Source of the DNA: Trametopsis cervina
Taxonomy: Eukaryota > Basidiomycota > Agaricomycetes > Polyporales > Irpicaceae
DNA length: 64,000 nt
Assembly (NCBI GenBank): GCA_022385755.1
Contig: MU278355.1
Coordinates: 128,974-192,973, forward strand
Reading direction: 5' to 3'
The notes below the pieces were generated by a model. That model worked only from the letters and a program-made list of their open reading frames with translations, was not told where the DNA came from and did no database searches. Below are positions 1-11,859 of the stretch, piece by piece. A program made the translations under genes and the position numbers. Each line of letters opens with the position of its first letter. Positions within the stretch are counted from its first letter, which is position 1.

Positions 1-1109
1 GACGTAAGGGTCAGGGCATCGCTCGTCTAACTCGGCTTCGAAGAACTCGATGCCTAAGCCAAGACTGACGATCCCTTCTCCGTCGGAGCCTTTCACCAGG
101 CCACTGGAGACCACGGCAGGATGCGGTTTGGAAGGCGCGGGAGTAAGCTGGGAGCCTGAGTTGCGACGAATATGCGACGAAGCTAGACGGGGACGAATGT
201 GGTGGAGGGATTTCACGGTCTTGAGGCGCATGGGAGAACTGGAAAGAGGCGGGGAGGGGGAAAGAACGTTTACTGATAGAGGTTTTGTACCATCCGACGC
301 GTCTATGTCGCCGACTTCTTCACGAGAAGAGTCACGGGGATCTACGCGTATATTAGCGCATCTTCACGTAAAAGTAGGGTCTACTCACCGGGGTAATCAG
401 GCAGCTCGACCTGCTTCTCCTGCGGGCATAGCAAATCCAAGGGGACCGAACTCGTCCGCTTTGGCGCGGGTCGCGTTGCGATATCTCCAGAGGAACGAGC
501 AGAGGTCCGATTCTTGACCCATGCCTTGGGGGAAGTCGCGTATCGTCCTGGTTTCATTCTCGGTGGAGAAGAAGGGCCAGAGGGGGGGAAGGTGTACGCG
601 ACATCGAACGTGTCGTCCACCTGTTCGGGGCCAGTTTCGAGACGCGACGAGCGGAGGAGATTGGAGGCGCGTGTCTTGAGAGCCCTGAAGAAGCCAGGTT
701 TGTACGGATCATGGCGAGGGCTGCTGGTACTGGCTAGGGCATTTGCCATGGAGGGGATGGACGACAGGGAGCGTGAACGACGGTGAGGGTCGAGAGAAAA
801 AGTATGGGGAGGGGCGAGAGAAGCATGACGGCGCCTGCGAAGGAGAGAAGAAGGGGTCGGTGAGGGCGCGGCAAATGCCATCGAGGTGTATGAAGGGGTC
901 GAACGTCGTCGAGGGCCAGTGAGCAAAGGGTGCTCGTCGTCGCCGCCAGGAGCTGAGGCGAAGGCGAGAGGCAGGTTGCCAAGGTCGAACGCGTCGGACA
1001 CCAGCCGCTGGAAATCGTCGAGCGACAGAAGAGGGGCGTCGTCGTCGTAGTTAGAGCGGGAGCGCGCGCCGGGACGCATCGTGCGAGAGAGAGAGGCGGG
1101 CATGTCCAA
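1..1109 (-). CDS. Ser/Pro/Arg-rich hypothetical protein (3' end beyond window)
   Basis: Two exons are visible: 1109-389 and 341 to the window edge, still open at base 1. Reading through exon 1 meets a stop 10 bases past a GTGAGT donor. Removing a 47-bp intron (388-342, CTAAT branch, GCGTAG acceptor) joins the frames through a split GAT codon, and the second exon stays open for its whole length. The protein begins near an MDMPASLSR start, although a Met two codons later is also possible. It is rich in Ser, Pro and Arg, with runs such as RRRSTPSYTS and HRRSRSLSS, which suggests a disordered, phosphorylatable region. I recognise no domain, signal peptide or membrane segment. It may be a cytoplasmic regulatory protein, but no function is claimed. 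Confidence 0.6.
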
Positions 1110-1949
1110 CGACGAGGGCGGGGGACATGGACGACGGGGAGAAAGAGGGAGAGGGAGGGGGACGAGCTGAGCATCTGTGGCTGCTGTCGGCCATCTTTCC
1201 TAGAAAAACAAACATATCTCGTTTTGTGTAGATTGATGCTGTGGGATTAATGAAGGCCTCTCAACGTCTTCTTTGCTTCTTCGCGCGTCCAAAAGACTTA
1301 CTCAATTTCCCTTCCCGGACGTGATCGCTGAGTGGAAACAGTCCAGATCTGTGACGAGATGCGCTCGTCATCCCATACGCGGCAATCTGCGAACCTTCCC
1401 GATTCCGCTTGGTGCTCTACCAGAGTGCGTCCACAACAATAGGGGTGTTCAGAGTGCGTTACCGAAAGACTAGCGGACGCTTCGAACAATTTAATTCTTC
1501 TCTAGCGATGCGTGAGCGCCGGCTCGGTAACCCTACTCTGAGCACCACTAATACTATGCTCTGGTGCAATGCCATTGACGGTCTCGATTATATGCTGTCG
1601 TCTGCACTCTCAGTAACTTGGTGCGAGCGAAGTCTTTTTTTATGATGATGTATATACATATAGTCAAACCCAGGGAAATATCTCCTTTCACGCAGGGAGT
1701 TGCGCCGCATCCTTTCGACACTCCTCTTGCGACATATGGCGGTGGCAAACTGGCGGAAACGGAAGCGGCCAGTTCCGATTCACAGGCAATCGCCGACAAG
1801 CGGCACGGGCAGGTTGAACCTACCCACCCTTTACGCCGTCGCCAACACCACACATGGAGGCATCTGAAAAGGTGTAAACTCGCTCTGGCCCAGCCTTACG
1901 ACTTGATCATCCTCGCGGTCTCGCATGGGACAGTATAGGAATCGAAGCC
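1110..1949. other. Intergenic, no supported gene
   Basis: About 840 bases lie between the start of the Ser-rich gene and the 3' end of the nine-exon gene. Short open frames exist on both strands, but none has a recognisable motif or splice-supported continuation. The part next to 1109 presumably holds the promoter of the leftward gene. Confidence 0.4.
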
Positions 1950-4900
1950 CTACGAAAAACGACGGCTGTCTCCTACTGAAGCTGCTAATGCCACGACTTC
2001 CTTGTCTTGAGTGGATTCCGCCTCTTCCGCTGGCTCTTCGGCGCCTTGTTTCATACCCCAGTCATCGAGCTCTCCAGCCTTGAGGCGTCGTTCGAAATCC
2101 ACACGAACCTCCTCGAATCGAGCCCTCAACTCCTCGCTCTGAGCCCTCAGCCGCAGAAGAAAGGTGGCAAATCTGTATACGTCCAGAGCCTTGGACAGAT
2201 CAAAAGATACGGGATTGCGGTCGAAAACATGAACAGCCTGTGTGATTTCCAAGTCAGACAGTTGTACCGTAATATGGTGCGCACATATGAAAGATTCGGC
2301 TCACCCCATACTGAGACATACTGGCCATGATCACGGCACCTTCTGAGCCATTCGTGACCAGACCGTAAACGGGCCACTCACGGATGCCAATTGCAGCAAG
2401 GAAATGTACGCCTGAAACACAATGCATCCGTACCTTGTTCAGAGCCTCCATAATTGACTTGTGGCTACCCTTCTTGTGTTCCACAACCAGGCACGGAAGC
2501 AAGAGTGTGGTGGAGAGTCGGTGCGCAGGAAGCACGCGACGCAGCGATGTTGTCGGAATGTCTTCTCGCGCCCCGTCGAGTGGGTTCATGGAGAGTGACG
2601 AGTTGAGGCGAGACCTGAGATTTCTGGGCTTATCTTTGGCAGAAGTCTCGACCTTGTTAGCTATGTCATCTGAGTGTTGCCTTCGCTGGGGTCGCTTTGA
2701 ACACTTCACAAATTTGAACGAGTCGGATCCGGTGCCCTCAATAGGCAGAAAGAAAATAGCATCACATTTGCCTTTCCGAGGCTCTTGCTTTGCTTGCTTG
2801 CGCACTGTGCGGTAAAACTTTTTTTCTGATCTGCGGAGTGCATTGAACAGTGATTCGATGTCATTGGCAATTGAGAGAGCATTTACAGCTTGCTCTTCCA
2901 ATTCGCTCAGAGATGCGTCTTTTAGCGTCTTGGCTCTCACAGCGATGCATTGATCGACCCAATCCATAAGTATCTCACGCACTTCTAGAGCGTCATAAGA
3001 CTTATTCTCCTTCAATAAACGCAAGACTGGATTCGAGGAAAAGACAAGGTCACACTCCATGCTGTGTTAGTCTCAGTCAGACCACAGCGCATTGACACTG
3101 ACAAGAGAAGACTCACAGCACGTGTGGTGAGACATATTGACCCTCGGTAACAAGGAAGTGATACAGAGAACTATCCCAGTCATATCTCTCCTCTGTCTTG
3201 TTCGAAGATACACCGCGGGAATCCTTGTTATAGGCGCCTGCAGCCACACCTCGTAGAGCCGGGAAGTTCGCTGATAAGAGGGAGACTAATCCGTCTGGTA
3301 GTGGCGGTGATACCTTACTCGTACAGCAATGTTCTTCATAACCCTCCCACAGCTCACTGCAAAATTTTGAACCGGCTAAAGGTAACTTGTTCTAATAATG
3401 CATCAGGATTGAGCTTGTGGCCAAACTGCAAACAAATACGTACCGGCGTTGTCCAGTTAGCAGGCCAGGCAATGCCAGACACCGCATTATATTGAGCCAA
3501 CATGTTGTTGACGAAGTTGGCCTCTCTGGAGCTTCCAGCCGGTAATATGGTGAATGGAACTTGAATCGCAGATCTATGGCACATCCACGTAGTAATCGTA
3601 GCGTCGTCTTCCAGTTCTCCAGCGGCTCCTCCGGCGAAGCTGACAAGCGTAGTTAGATATCGGTGCATATAGAGCAAGCGAGTACATACATTGAGCAAAA
3701 CTCACGCGATGATCCTACAGGACTACTCTTCGCACTAGCTACGGAACGATTGCACTCACTACGCGTGGGTCAGTCAAGATAGTATGTTGGTACCATAGTG
3801 CAGCTTACGAAGGCAATAGAGTGTCGGGGCTCGTCTTCGAACCATCACCCTTCGTGCTGTTCTTGCGAGGCAGTATAACTCCGTCTGCCGAACAAGATTG
3901 GGTGTTTCCAGACACACTTTCAGAGATGCTGTGAGACAACGAAGGGGTCAGTAAAGCGGAAAGGGACGAGGGTATGTATTTGTACACCCACTTCGTCTCG
4001 TCCTCACAATCGATCGTGTTCACCCATGCCAACGTACGATCATACCATCCACTGAAGATGGGCGAGCCTGAGTCATATCGCCAGCTTAGGGAGCGTGGCT
4101 GCTGCGATGCCACTGCAGCTAGGAGCGCTGTAAACTGACACCGTAATGAGATTAGAAACTGCGCAAATAGCATCGCAGAGTCCACTTTCGCCATGTCAAA
4201 GACACCGCCAATAGTGTCGGTGCCTGTCCTCGGTGTCGCAACATGTATGCGGCCCTACGATGAAATCAGTCTTTATCAGCCAGCCGAGGGCATGAGAAGC
4301 AGACCTTGGAGTCCATCCATGCGACGTGAAGGCGTGCAACACTACTATATTCTGTTATCGCGACCCCAACAACTGGTAAGTCAGTGCTCCAGACCCATCG
4401 CTGGTACACTATACTGGAAAGAAGCGGTATTATGGACCCTGGATCTGCGACACATACGACAGGTAATATCAGCCTAGTCTGAGGACCCGCGCCGGCCACA
4501 ACGTGAACATCGAGAGGAAGTTGTGAGGAGATGGAATCCGGTGCAGGTGGTGGATGTGGCGTAGAGGTCAACAATTTGCCAGAATCCCAAGGGTCCGGCA
4601 TTCGTAGCCAGTTCCAGGCCGAAGAGTCAGTGCTCTCAACGATCTCTTCGCTCACGCTTGAAACACCCTCTTGGCTTTCACGTTCGCCGCCAGTCTCATC
4701 TTCTTTCAGGCTCGCGTCTGCGCCTTCTACATCGGCGTCAGCGTTCGCAGGAATCACCAACTCGCCTTGCGCGTGTTCATAGTGGGAGGTAGACCGAGTT
4801 TCGCTAAGATGGAGAGGAGAAATCATAGGCGGACCGGAAGAGTTGTTGTCTATGAATGAGGTGTCAGCACTAGAACTTGCGACAGATTTACCAGAGGCTG

Positions 4901-5500
4901 TTACCAGATGTGAAGCCTTGAGATGTCCCTGCTGGAGATGATGCTGCACTGTAGTACTGGGATGATGTGGAGCTGTCATGCGATGGCGGCACGTGGTGAA
5001 ACTTGGTTGGAACACATGAGATTAGCATCGTCGCAGTCTCCTCCAATGTCGAAGACCCTTTAGGTAAAGCGACATATACTTGGTTTCTACTCGATATGAG
5101 CATCTCAAATGGTCATGACACGTAATATCACTAGACCCACACACCGTATTACAGATTGATCATGGCTTGCGTGGCCCATATGTCGAAAAAACATGTTCCA
5201 TAACGGACGAGTGTGGCGTGGGCCACATTGGTCATCAATATTAGTGAGCTGTGCGAACGACGAGGACAACCGGCTGATGAAATCTATATGATTGTCAAGT
5301 TCGCTGGAATAATTCTCTGTTGCATGGTGTGGTCGTTCGATTGCCGCGCCGTCATATGTGCTCGCGACCGAAGCAACACTTGGGCCATGTTGCCTATGTG
5401 CAGCGGAAGACGGCAATGGCTGAGCGAGATGTTCGAGGACAACAAGTACGGTTTGCGGTACGTCTGTCAAGTGCTGTAGATCGTGAAACTCCGTGAGCAT
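1950..5500 (-). CDS. Large uncharacterised protein, nine exons, about 1,027 aa
   Basis: Nine exons can be joined: 5500-5141, 5103-4905, 4849-4305, 4254-3809, 3758-3706, 3639-3444, 3356-3117, 3061-2305 and 2237-1950. They total 3,084 bases, exactly 1,028 codons with the stop. Introns are 37-87 bp with GT..AG ends, and several have CTAAC or CTGAC branch points. Four adjacent exons are in frames that only agree after splicing, which strongly supports the model. The N-terminal part (FFRHMGHAS, NQVYVALPKG) looks folded, followed by a Ser/Pro-rich linker. The middle contains GRIHVATPRTGTDTIGGVFD. The C-terminal third contains GIREWPVYGLVTNG and ends in a Glu-rich helix. I recognise no catalytic motif, signal peptide or membrane segment. 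The start is uncertain: an upstream open frame near 5740-5510 could add an exon, and the 37-bp first intron is short. Confidence 0.7.
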
Positions 5501-6344
5501 AGTCGGATGTTAGTGAGGTGACCTACAGCTGTAGGAACAAAACGCGAACCAGAAAGACGTGGTTCCGAATGTACGGCAGATTTGTGCGAGCGGAAGTGTG
5601 CGCCGCACAACACCGCACAACACCGTTGCCCGTCCGTTCGGCGGCGCTCTCGGCCCAGCCATGTCCATATCGGCCATCAGCGCGGGCACCAGTGCGCCCT
5701 CGTGTGACACGCGTCGGGGTTGCCAGTCTGCTTCTTTCACTCTTTGCGATACCCTCTTGCTTCGACCGTTATATCTTCTCCCAGGTTACGACTTTGCTCA
5801 GTGTAGTGCCTCCCGTCTGGGGACTTCAACATATCAGGTATGGCAATTACCATGATAATCTTCGGTGAGATGGAATCGGGAAATCACACTTCAGCCTTGG
5901 TTAGGTGAGCTGAGCTTGAATTCGGATCTGTCTCTGTGGCTTTCAATTGTCGTTTGTACTTTGAGCGAACGCGCTGCGGGCCTGCTGACCCGTAATGAAC
6001 TCCTAAGAAGTGACTCTTATCTGCATATCCTCCGAATGGTTGCTGCAGACGGGTGAGTACACACACTGTGGTACTACACACACCGTGGATGATATTCGTT
6101 CTCACCTTCCTAGTTGAGCTTCCTGGGGCGCAGGGGGACGTCACCGAACTCTAACACGTGTCCGACTTGGATTGTCCCACAAACTATAGCATCGCAACTT
6201 CCAAGTAAGTACTTCAGTCATCACGTGCACTGGTAGACGAGATTGACGGTACGACGTAGCCCACTGCCACTTGTGCTTGTGGTTCATCTAGTATCGACCA
6301 CCTTCTTTCTGCCGCTGCACCCACAACGAACGTTCACAAGTGGC
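5501..6344. other. Intergenic between the nine-exon gene and the MYND gene
   Basis: This is probably a shared divergent promoter region. A stretch near 5868-5915 and another near 6190-6206 are similar to sequence upstream of the second MYND copy (8545-8590 and 8776-8801), so the duplication reached into the 5' flank. An open frame at 5740-5510 on the minus strand may be a first exon of the leftward gene but is not proven. Confidence 0.4.
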
Positions 6345-8248
6345 ATGTCTTCGGGTCGGGCGCCTTTGTCTTCGGGCTCTGAGGGTCATCTGTTCAGAAT
6401 GGACCTCCGCACTGCGCAGCCCGACACGATCACGGAAATGCTCTGGAGGATGTGCATTCCATGGCGAGCCGACACGCGAATGTCCCCTGGACCGTGGATA
6501 ATCACGCAATACATTCTCTCCGACGCCGTGGATATAAACTGGAAGCGCAAGCTCTCCGCGTCGACTCTCGTGCCTGCCATCTTCCAGATCATTACTGAGC
6601 TGGGCTCAAAGCCCCACGAGAGCTTTGTGATGTCGGTGAGTGGTGGAAGCAGCATTGTTGGGCTGTCTGGTTTATGTGCTGATATGGTTGGGGATGCCCT
6701 GGTGGCAGAACCTCGGCGGCCTCGTTTTTATGCTGGTAACGTTATCAAAGGTTGGCATCAATGATTCAAGTGAGCCGTGGCCGCATACAGCGTTAGCGAA
6801 GGAGCAGTTGCCTGTTGTATTTGACACCATCTGGATCCATCGTTCTGTTTTCCTGGATGCGACGGCGGCTTCGGATGACATCAACAAACTTGTGAGCGTT
6901 TTACAAGCGAACATGGCTACGCTCGAGACGTTGTACATAGGTAGTTTGCGGAGTGCAGACGAAAGGTCTGTGGTTCTCCTCCCAGGACTGCCGCCTCTTG
7001 CTGATCTCTCGCAATAGAGTCCCGCCTGTACTGTTGAAGGTCTCACTGTATGCATGGACGCACGGCGGCCGATCGGATCACTACCGGGTCACTGCGCTGC
7101 TGCTGCTCACCTTCAGCAGCGAGCAAGGGTCGGATGACGATATTCGAAGTGCATTGGAGGACGAGTCCGATGTCATCGCCATTATAAGAGCCGCAAGCAC
7201 AGCCCTAGCCGACGAAGAAGTTCTGAACGATGACCTTTGCCACATCTTGAACATCCTCAGGGCAGTATTCAGGGTTTCTGCAATTGCCCATCGTGTGTTG
7301 GGGAGCAGCGATCCGAACGCCCCCGGTGTCATTGAGCTTATTCTTGGCGCGTGTCAACGACAGATGTGTATGGGGGACGATGACACAATGGAACGCGAAC
7401 GCATTTTCTTCCATGTCTCATCCGTCGCATTGTTTTTGATTGGGTAGGTCCTCCGCTCTCGACGTATGCCGTAGCTGCACTGATAAGGATATGACAGTCA
7501 TGTTATCGCTGGACTCGCCTCCACCTCGGCACAATACGCCTTCGATAGCCCCCACCTCGTCCGCTACAGGAAGGTCGTAGGCAAGAAGAATGTGTTACCG
7601 GTCTTTGCGAAGTTTGTATCATCGTTGTCTTGTATGCCATTGCAGGCAACCGTGGGTGAGCCGTCGGCAAGAGAGCTGGGTACGTTGTGTGCAACGGGAG
7701 TTCGGGACAAGTACTGACGATCCGTACGTGCTGTCCAGTGAACGCAATTGCGGCCATCCTCGAGTTCCAAGCATTGGTGGTAAACGAGTATGGTCCTGCT
7801 ATATCCCGTGCGAACATAGAGAAGGTCAAATTTATAAATTCGAACTGGTACCCGGTCGTCAAATTGCGGCTCAAGACGTTTTCCCCGAATGAATCAGACA
7901 GAAAAACCTTTCCTGAAATAATGTTGAGTATCTGGGAGCGGTACGGTGAGGCACTGGGGCTGGAAGAAATTAAGGTGGACCCTGTGGTCGTCCTTACTTC
8001 AATACGGTGCGGATGGAAGTCGTGTTTGTGCCATCACATGAATATGGCGCACCGCATGAAGGTATGCAAAGGCTGCTTCCAGGTGTATTATTGTACGGAG
8101 TACTGTCAGAAAATGTGAGTGAATACGCTCTGACTACATGTCTGCTTTATATTGAATACCGTTCCTGGGCAGCGACTGGAAGGAAGGTCACCGCGCTATA
8201 TGTAAAGCGCGCACTGAACGTAACAGCCCTCCCATTCACGGAACATGA
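6345..8248 (+). CDS. MYND-type zinc-finger protein, copy 1
   Basis: Six exons join in frame: 6345-6635, 6709-6965, 7018-7443, 7498-7679, 7739-8114 and 8173-8248 (1,608 bases, 535 aa). All introns are GT..AG, 51-73 bp; the fourth has a TACTGAC branch point. The C-terminal end is a MYND finger: CGWKSCLC, then H and VCKGC, then YYCTEYC, then DWKEGHRAIC, giving the usual C-C-C-C-C-C-H-C zinc ligands, with the last part on exon 6. MYND fingers bind proline-rich peptides in protein partners. The roughly 450 residues before it are helical-looking and unassigned. There is no SET domain. A longer start at 6243 in the same frame is possible; 6345 was preferred because the upstream part looks like leader. 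A truncated copy follows directly. Confidence 0.85.
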
Positions 8249-8544
8249 TCACACACGCTGTGACCGTATCTATCACTGTTGCGCTATGTTTCTTTGGACA
8301 AGAATCCGGAGCGCCAACGTTGGGGGCAACCACATGCAACCAGAACTCGTTCTCATCTTTGAGCGCGCTGCGGGTGGGCGGGCTGGGTGCCCTCCACTAT
8401 TCACTGATACACACCCGCTTAAGCCGATGTGGATTTTCTCGTACTTAACCACACCTTGCACGTACCTTTATTCTCGTAGGGAGCTTTCAGGAGTACGAAC
8501 CAAAAAGTGCAACTTGAGGCGCAGTTGTGTCTCGTGATAGATGG

Positions 8545-8805
8545 GATCGGGCAATCAGAATTGAGCCTCGGTTAGGTTGCTAACAGTCACGACGTCGGAT
8601 GTTGCGTGCATCTTCATAAAAACATTCTACAACCCTGCTAAACCACAATGACCTCTTGAGCACCAGTTTTCGTCTACCTTTGCAGTCACTAGTGTTGTCG
8701 CTGCAAAGCATTCTTGCTTGCCTTGGTTAAACTTCAGGAGGTTCGTTCTTGATTGACGAGCGCAGTATTCCTGCTTGTAGTGGCCAGGTAAGTACTTAGA
8801 TCATT
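8545..8805 (+). repeat. Duplicated 5' flank of the MYND gene
   Basis: Bases around 8547-8580 (GATGGGATCGGG... GGTTAGGT) resemble 5871-5910, and bases around 8776-8801 (GTAAGTACTT with flanks) resemble 6190-6214 upstream of copy 1. The order is kept. This shows that the tandem duplication included leader or promoter sequence. The similarity is patchy and was judged by eye. Confidence 0.45.
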
Positions 8806-8996
8806 GCATATGTGGTGGGACAATGATGATGATATGACTCACCCTATGGCGACTTGTGGCCCAGCTACATTTCCATCCACGCTCTTCCTGCATGATGATT
8901 GGACCGAAAACTCGAGGTCCGCCATTCCCCTGCTAATTCTCTCGTCTTTTTTTGTTTTTGCTTATTGTGTCCCTCAAGAGATGGTGCCGATACTAG

Positions 8997-10220
8997 AGTT
9001 CCTCCAGAACTATTGAAGGTCTCGCTGTATGCCTGGGCACACGGCAGCAGGCGGTTTCATCGCGGGATCATCGCACAATACTTCAGCAGTAAGCATCGGT
9101 CAGACGACGAGATAAGAAGTGCCTTCCAGGACGAGTCCGACGTCTCTGCCATCATGAGAGCAGCAAGCACAGCCCTAGCGGACGAGCAGACTATCAATGA
9201 CGACCTTCATTTGATATCAACGGTCCTTTGGGCGGTATTCAGGAGCTCTGCAGCTGCCCACAATATATTAGGGAGCAGCGATCCGAACGCACCCAGTATC
9301 ATCGAGCTCATACTTGCCGCGTGTCAACGACGGGCATGTATGGGGACACTGATCGATTGAAATGCGATTACATTTTCTATCACATCGTTGCTCGTGCGGT
9401 TGTTGTACTCAGGTAAGCCTTCCGCTCTCGTCGTATCCCACAGGAGTACTGATGAGTACGCGGCAGCCATATCATGGTCGGCCCTGCCCCCACCTCGGCA
9501 GGGGATGACTTTGACAGCTCCCACCTCATCCATTACAAGAAAGTCATGAGCAAGAAGAACGCGTTGCCGATCATCGCGAAGTTTATATCATCACTGGTTG
9601 ATACGCCATTGCGTAGGGGCGAATATGAACCGTCCCTGGATGACACAGGTACTTTGTGTGCAACCGGGGCTCGGGACACGTGTTGACCATCTGTATGCAC
9701 CGCCCAGTGAACGCTGTCTCGACCATACTCGACTTCCAAGCCGGGGTGTTCATCAGGCGCGATCCGGCTCTATCCTATACAAATATGGAGAAGATGAGGT
9801 TGGCAAGCTTGACCTGGTTCTACACCCTCGGAGCGTACCTTGAGGTGCCTCCTTTGGACGAGCCCGTTGTAAAAGCCATGTGCGAGCGTATTCTGGTGAT
9901 TTGGGAGCGTTACGGCGACGCACTGGGATTGTGGCTGGAAGGAAACGGGGACCCCTCTGCAGTGCCCTTTACTTCCGCACGGTGCGGATGGAAGTCGTGT
10001 TTGTGCGGTCAGGTGGATTCGGGACACCGCATGAAGGTATGCAAGGGCTGCTTTCAGGCGTACTACTGCACTGAGCACTGCCATAAAATGTGAGTGGATG
10101 CACTCTGCTCTTAATGATTTCCATTGAATGACATTCCTTGGCAGCGACTGGAAGGAAGGTCATCGTGATGTATGTAAAGCGCGCGCTGAACGTAGCAGCG
10201 TTTCTATCCATGAGATGTGA
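8997..10220 (+). pseudogene. MYND zinc-finger gene copy 2, truncated and frameshifted
   Basis: Four blocks match copy 1 exons 3-6: 8997-9412, 9467-9648 (182 bases, same as copy 1), 9708-10089 and 10145-10220 (76 bases, same as copy 1). Splice sites are kept at each boundary, including the acceptor TAG just before 8997, but nothing matching copy 1 exons 1 and 2 lies upstream. In the first block, a run of five G in copy 1 (ATGGGGGAC) is four G here (near 9342-9345), so the reading frame hits TGA at about 9358. The block is 416 bases against 426 in copy 1, explained by nine bases of in-frame loss plus this one. The MYND finger itself is intact (CGWKSCLC, VCKGCFQAYYC, DWKEGHRDVC). It could still make a short finger-only protein, but a pseudogene is the simpler reading. 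Confidence 0.8.
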
Positions 10221-10900
10221 TCATACACCTACCCGCATACCAGATAGTTCGCTATCACTCATTTGCGTGAGTCGGTGTGCATTTTCTGGTATCAAGTGCA
10301 CTCTCTGTGCATAGTTTGTTCTCGTAGGGATGCCATCTTTACCTGACGAGCTCTCACAAGTACAGTCCCCTCACGAACCGATCTCAGTTATGACTTCACG
10401 TTTCTCTCGAAGCCCAAATATTTCTGACGCTTTCCACACACCCGTAGCCGTCAATAAATTGAATGACCGGAGTTTAAGGCCATTGATCTAGCCAGAATAC
10501 TATCGACCACGGGTGACCCAGAACTATCGGTCATCAACGAACATATCGTGATGGTCTGGAAGCCGTAGGGTGAGACTTGGGCTTGCCGATACTCAGCCGG
10601 CTGTGAATACGCGGTGAGTTATTGTGCATGGATGTGAAGTTCGGCATTGATTTCGCCCCGTCTGGGCAGTCACTGGGACGACAAAGGCACGGTACGATGT
10701 ACAAAGCTTGTCCCAGGCGCAGCAGTACTATCAATAACGAGACATCCCAATACATATCGTGGCCACCCGTTGCGTAGGATGGTTGGAACGGAAGCTGTGC
10801 GGAACGCTACTATGTGGTCAGAACCACGATCGGGGTCGGCACGCGACGTCATCCCTACGTTAGCTTGCCCACGCCTAAGTATATCGTCAAGTATGCACGG
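10221..10900. other. Intergenic upstream of SnoaL-like gene
   Basis: No open frame with a recognisable motif or splice support lies here. The right end carries the TATA element of the next gene. Confidence 0.35.
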
Positions 10901-10908
10901 TATATAAG
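10901..10908 (+). promoter_or_regulatory. TATA box of the SnoaL-like gene
   Basis: TATATAAG lies 55 bases upstream of the ATG at 10963. Between them is a pyrimidine-rich stretch (CCCTTTCTCTC) typical of start-site regions in strongly expressed fungal genes. Confidence 0.65.
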
Positions 10909-10962
10909 GGCTCTCCACCTCAAAATTCCTCATCCCTTTCTCTCTAACACTCTTTGTCAAAC

Positions 10963-11859
10963 ATGCCGTCTACTAAGCTGAGCGCAGAAGACACCCAAAA
11001 GCGATTCGGCGTGCACAAGGCCATCGACAACTTCCCGTCTACACTCACGAAGCAGGAAGAGGCCAACGTCAGAGTGGTGCTCGAATACATGGAGGTACTC
11101 CAGACGTATACAACTAGCTTTAGGTCGGGTCTGATGTACCTCACTTACCCACAGATCGCGTACTCCCCTACAAACAACAAGGGCGCATCCTCTGTCTCCC
11201 ACCTCTGCGCCCCGAAGAACACATTCCTCGCACCGTCCACCTTTCCCGAGGCCCACACTGCAGAGGAATATGCAGAGTCCCACAGCAAAGTCATGAGCGC
11301 CCTCAACGACTTACACATCATCCAGTTCGACGTCGTTGTCGCCAAAGGTGTGTTCAAGCCATGAGCCTACTCACATCACTCCTAGTTACTCATGCCGATC
11401 CCATGTTACGGCAGAGAACTTCGTTTCCCTGCGATACACAGCCACGGGGTCTCACAACGGCGGACCGCACAATGATATCAGGCCAACCGGTCGGAAGGCT
11501 CAATGGACGGCTGCCGGGAACTTTGTCATTGACGAAGAGACAGGCAAGATCCAGCACTGGTGGAAGGATTGGGATAAGATGCAAAGTGCGTGGACCCAAA
11601 ATCCCATGTCGAGCTATGTACTGACAATGATGCAGTGTGGAAGCAGCTTGGATGGGTTAAGCCGGAGAATGACAAGGTCGAGTTCGCTCAGGTAGTACAG
11701 GATGTCCGACATGATAAAAAATTAGTATCAAACAGAAGTTTAGTTGTAAGAGTTACAGAGGTATATCCATTATGTGTTACATTGTTGTTACACAGTTTCT
11801 TGAGTCCTTTCGTATGCTTCTCTTGTCTCCGGCGTCTACGCGTTAATCTTGCCAAGTGA
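10963..11859 (+). CDS. SnoaL-like (NTF2-fold) protein
   Basis: Three exons: 10963-11347, 11415-11585 and 11636 onward. Both introns (67 and 50 bp) are GT..AG and keep the frame; the first acceptor was fixed by frame, giving AAAG/AGAAC. The protein has hallmarks of fungal SnoaL-like cone-fold proteins: EYMEVLQTYT, a central LHIIQFDVVVAKENFVSLRY strand pair, TGSHNGGPHNDI, and WTAAGNFVIDEETGKIQHWW. In this fold such segments line a hydrophobic pocket; members include polyketide cyclases and many proteins of unknown substrate. The C-terminal 50 or so codons after the EFAQ segment look non-coding, so the true stop may be earlier through an unseen intron, giving about 205 aa. As modelled, the 3' end overlaps the decarboxylase on the other strand by 24 bases. 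Confidence 0.75.

Noticed and set aside
3805..4194. Separate gene starting at MAKVDSA
   Set aside because: The same frame continues upstream to a good acceptor (exon 4254-3809), so this Met is internal to the nine-exon gene.
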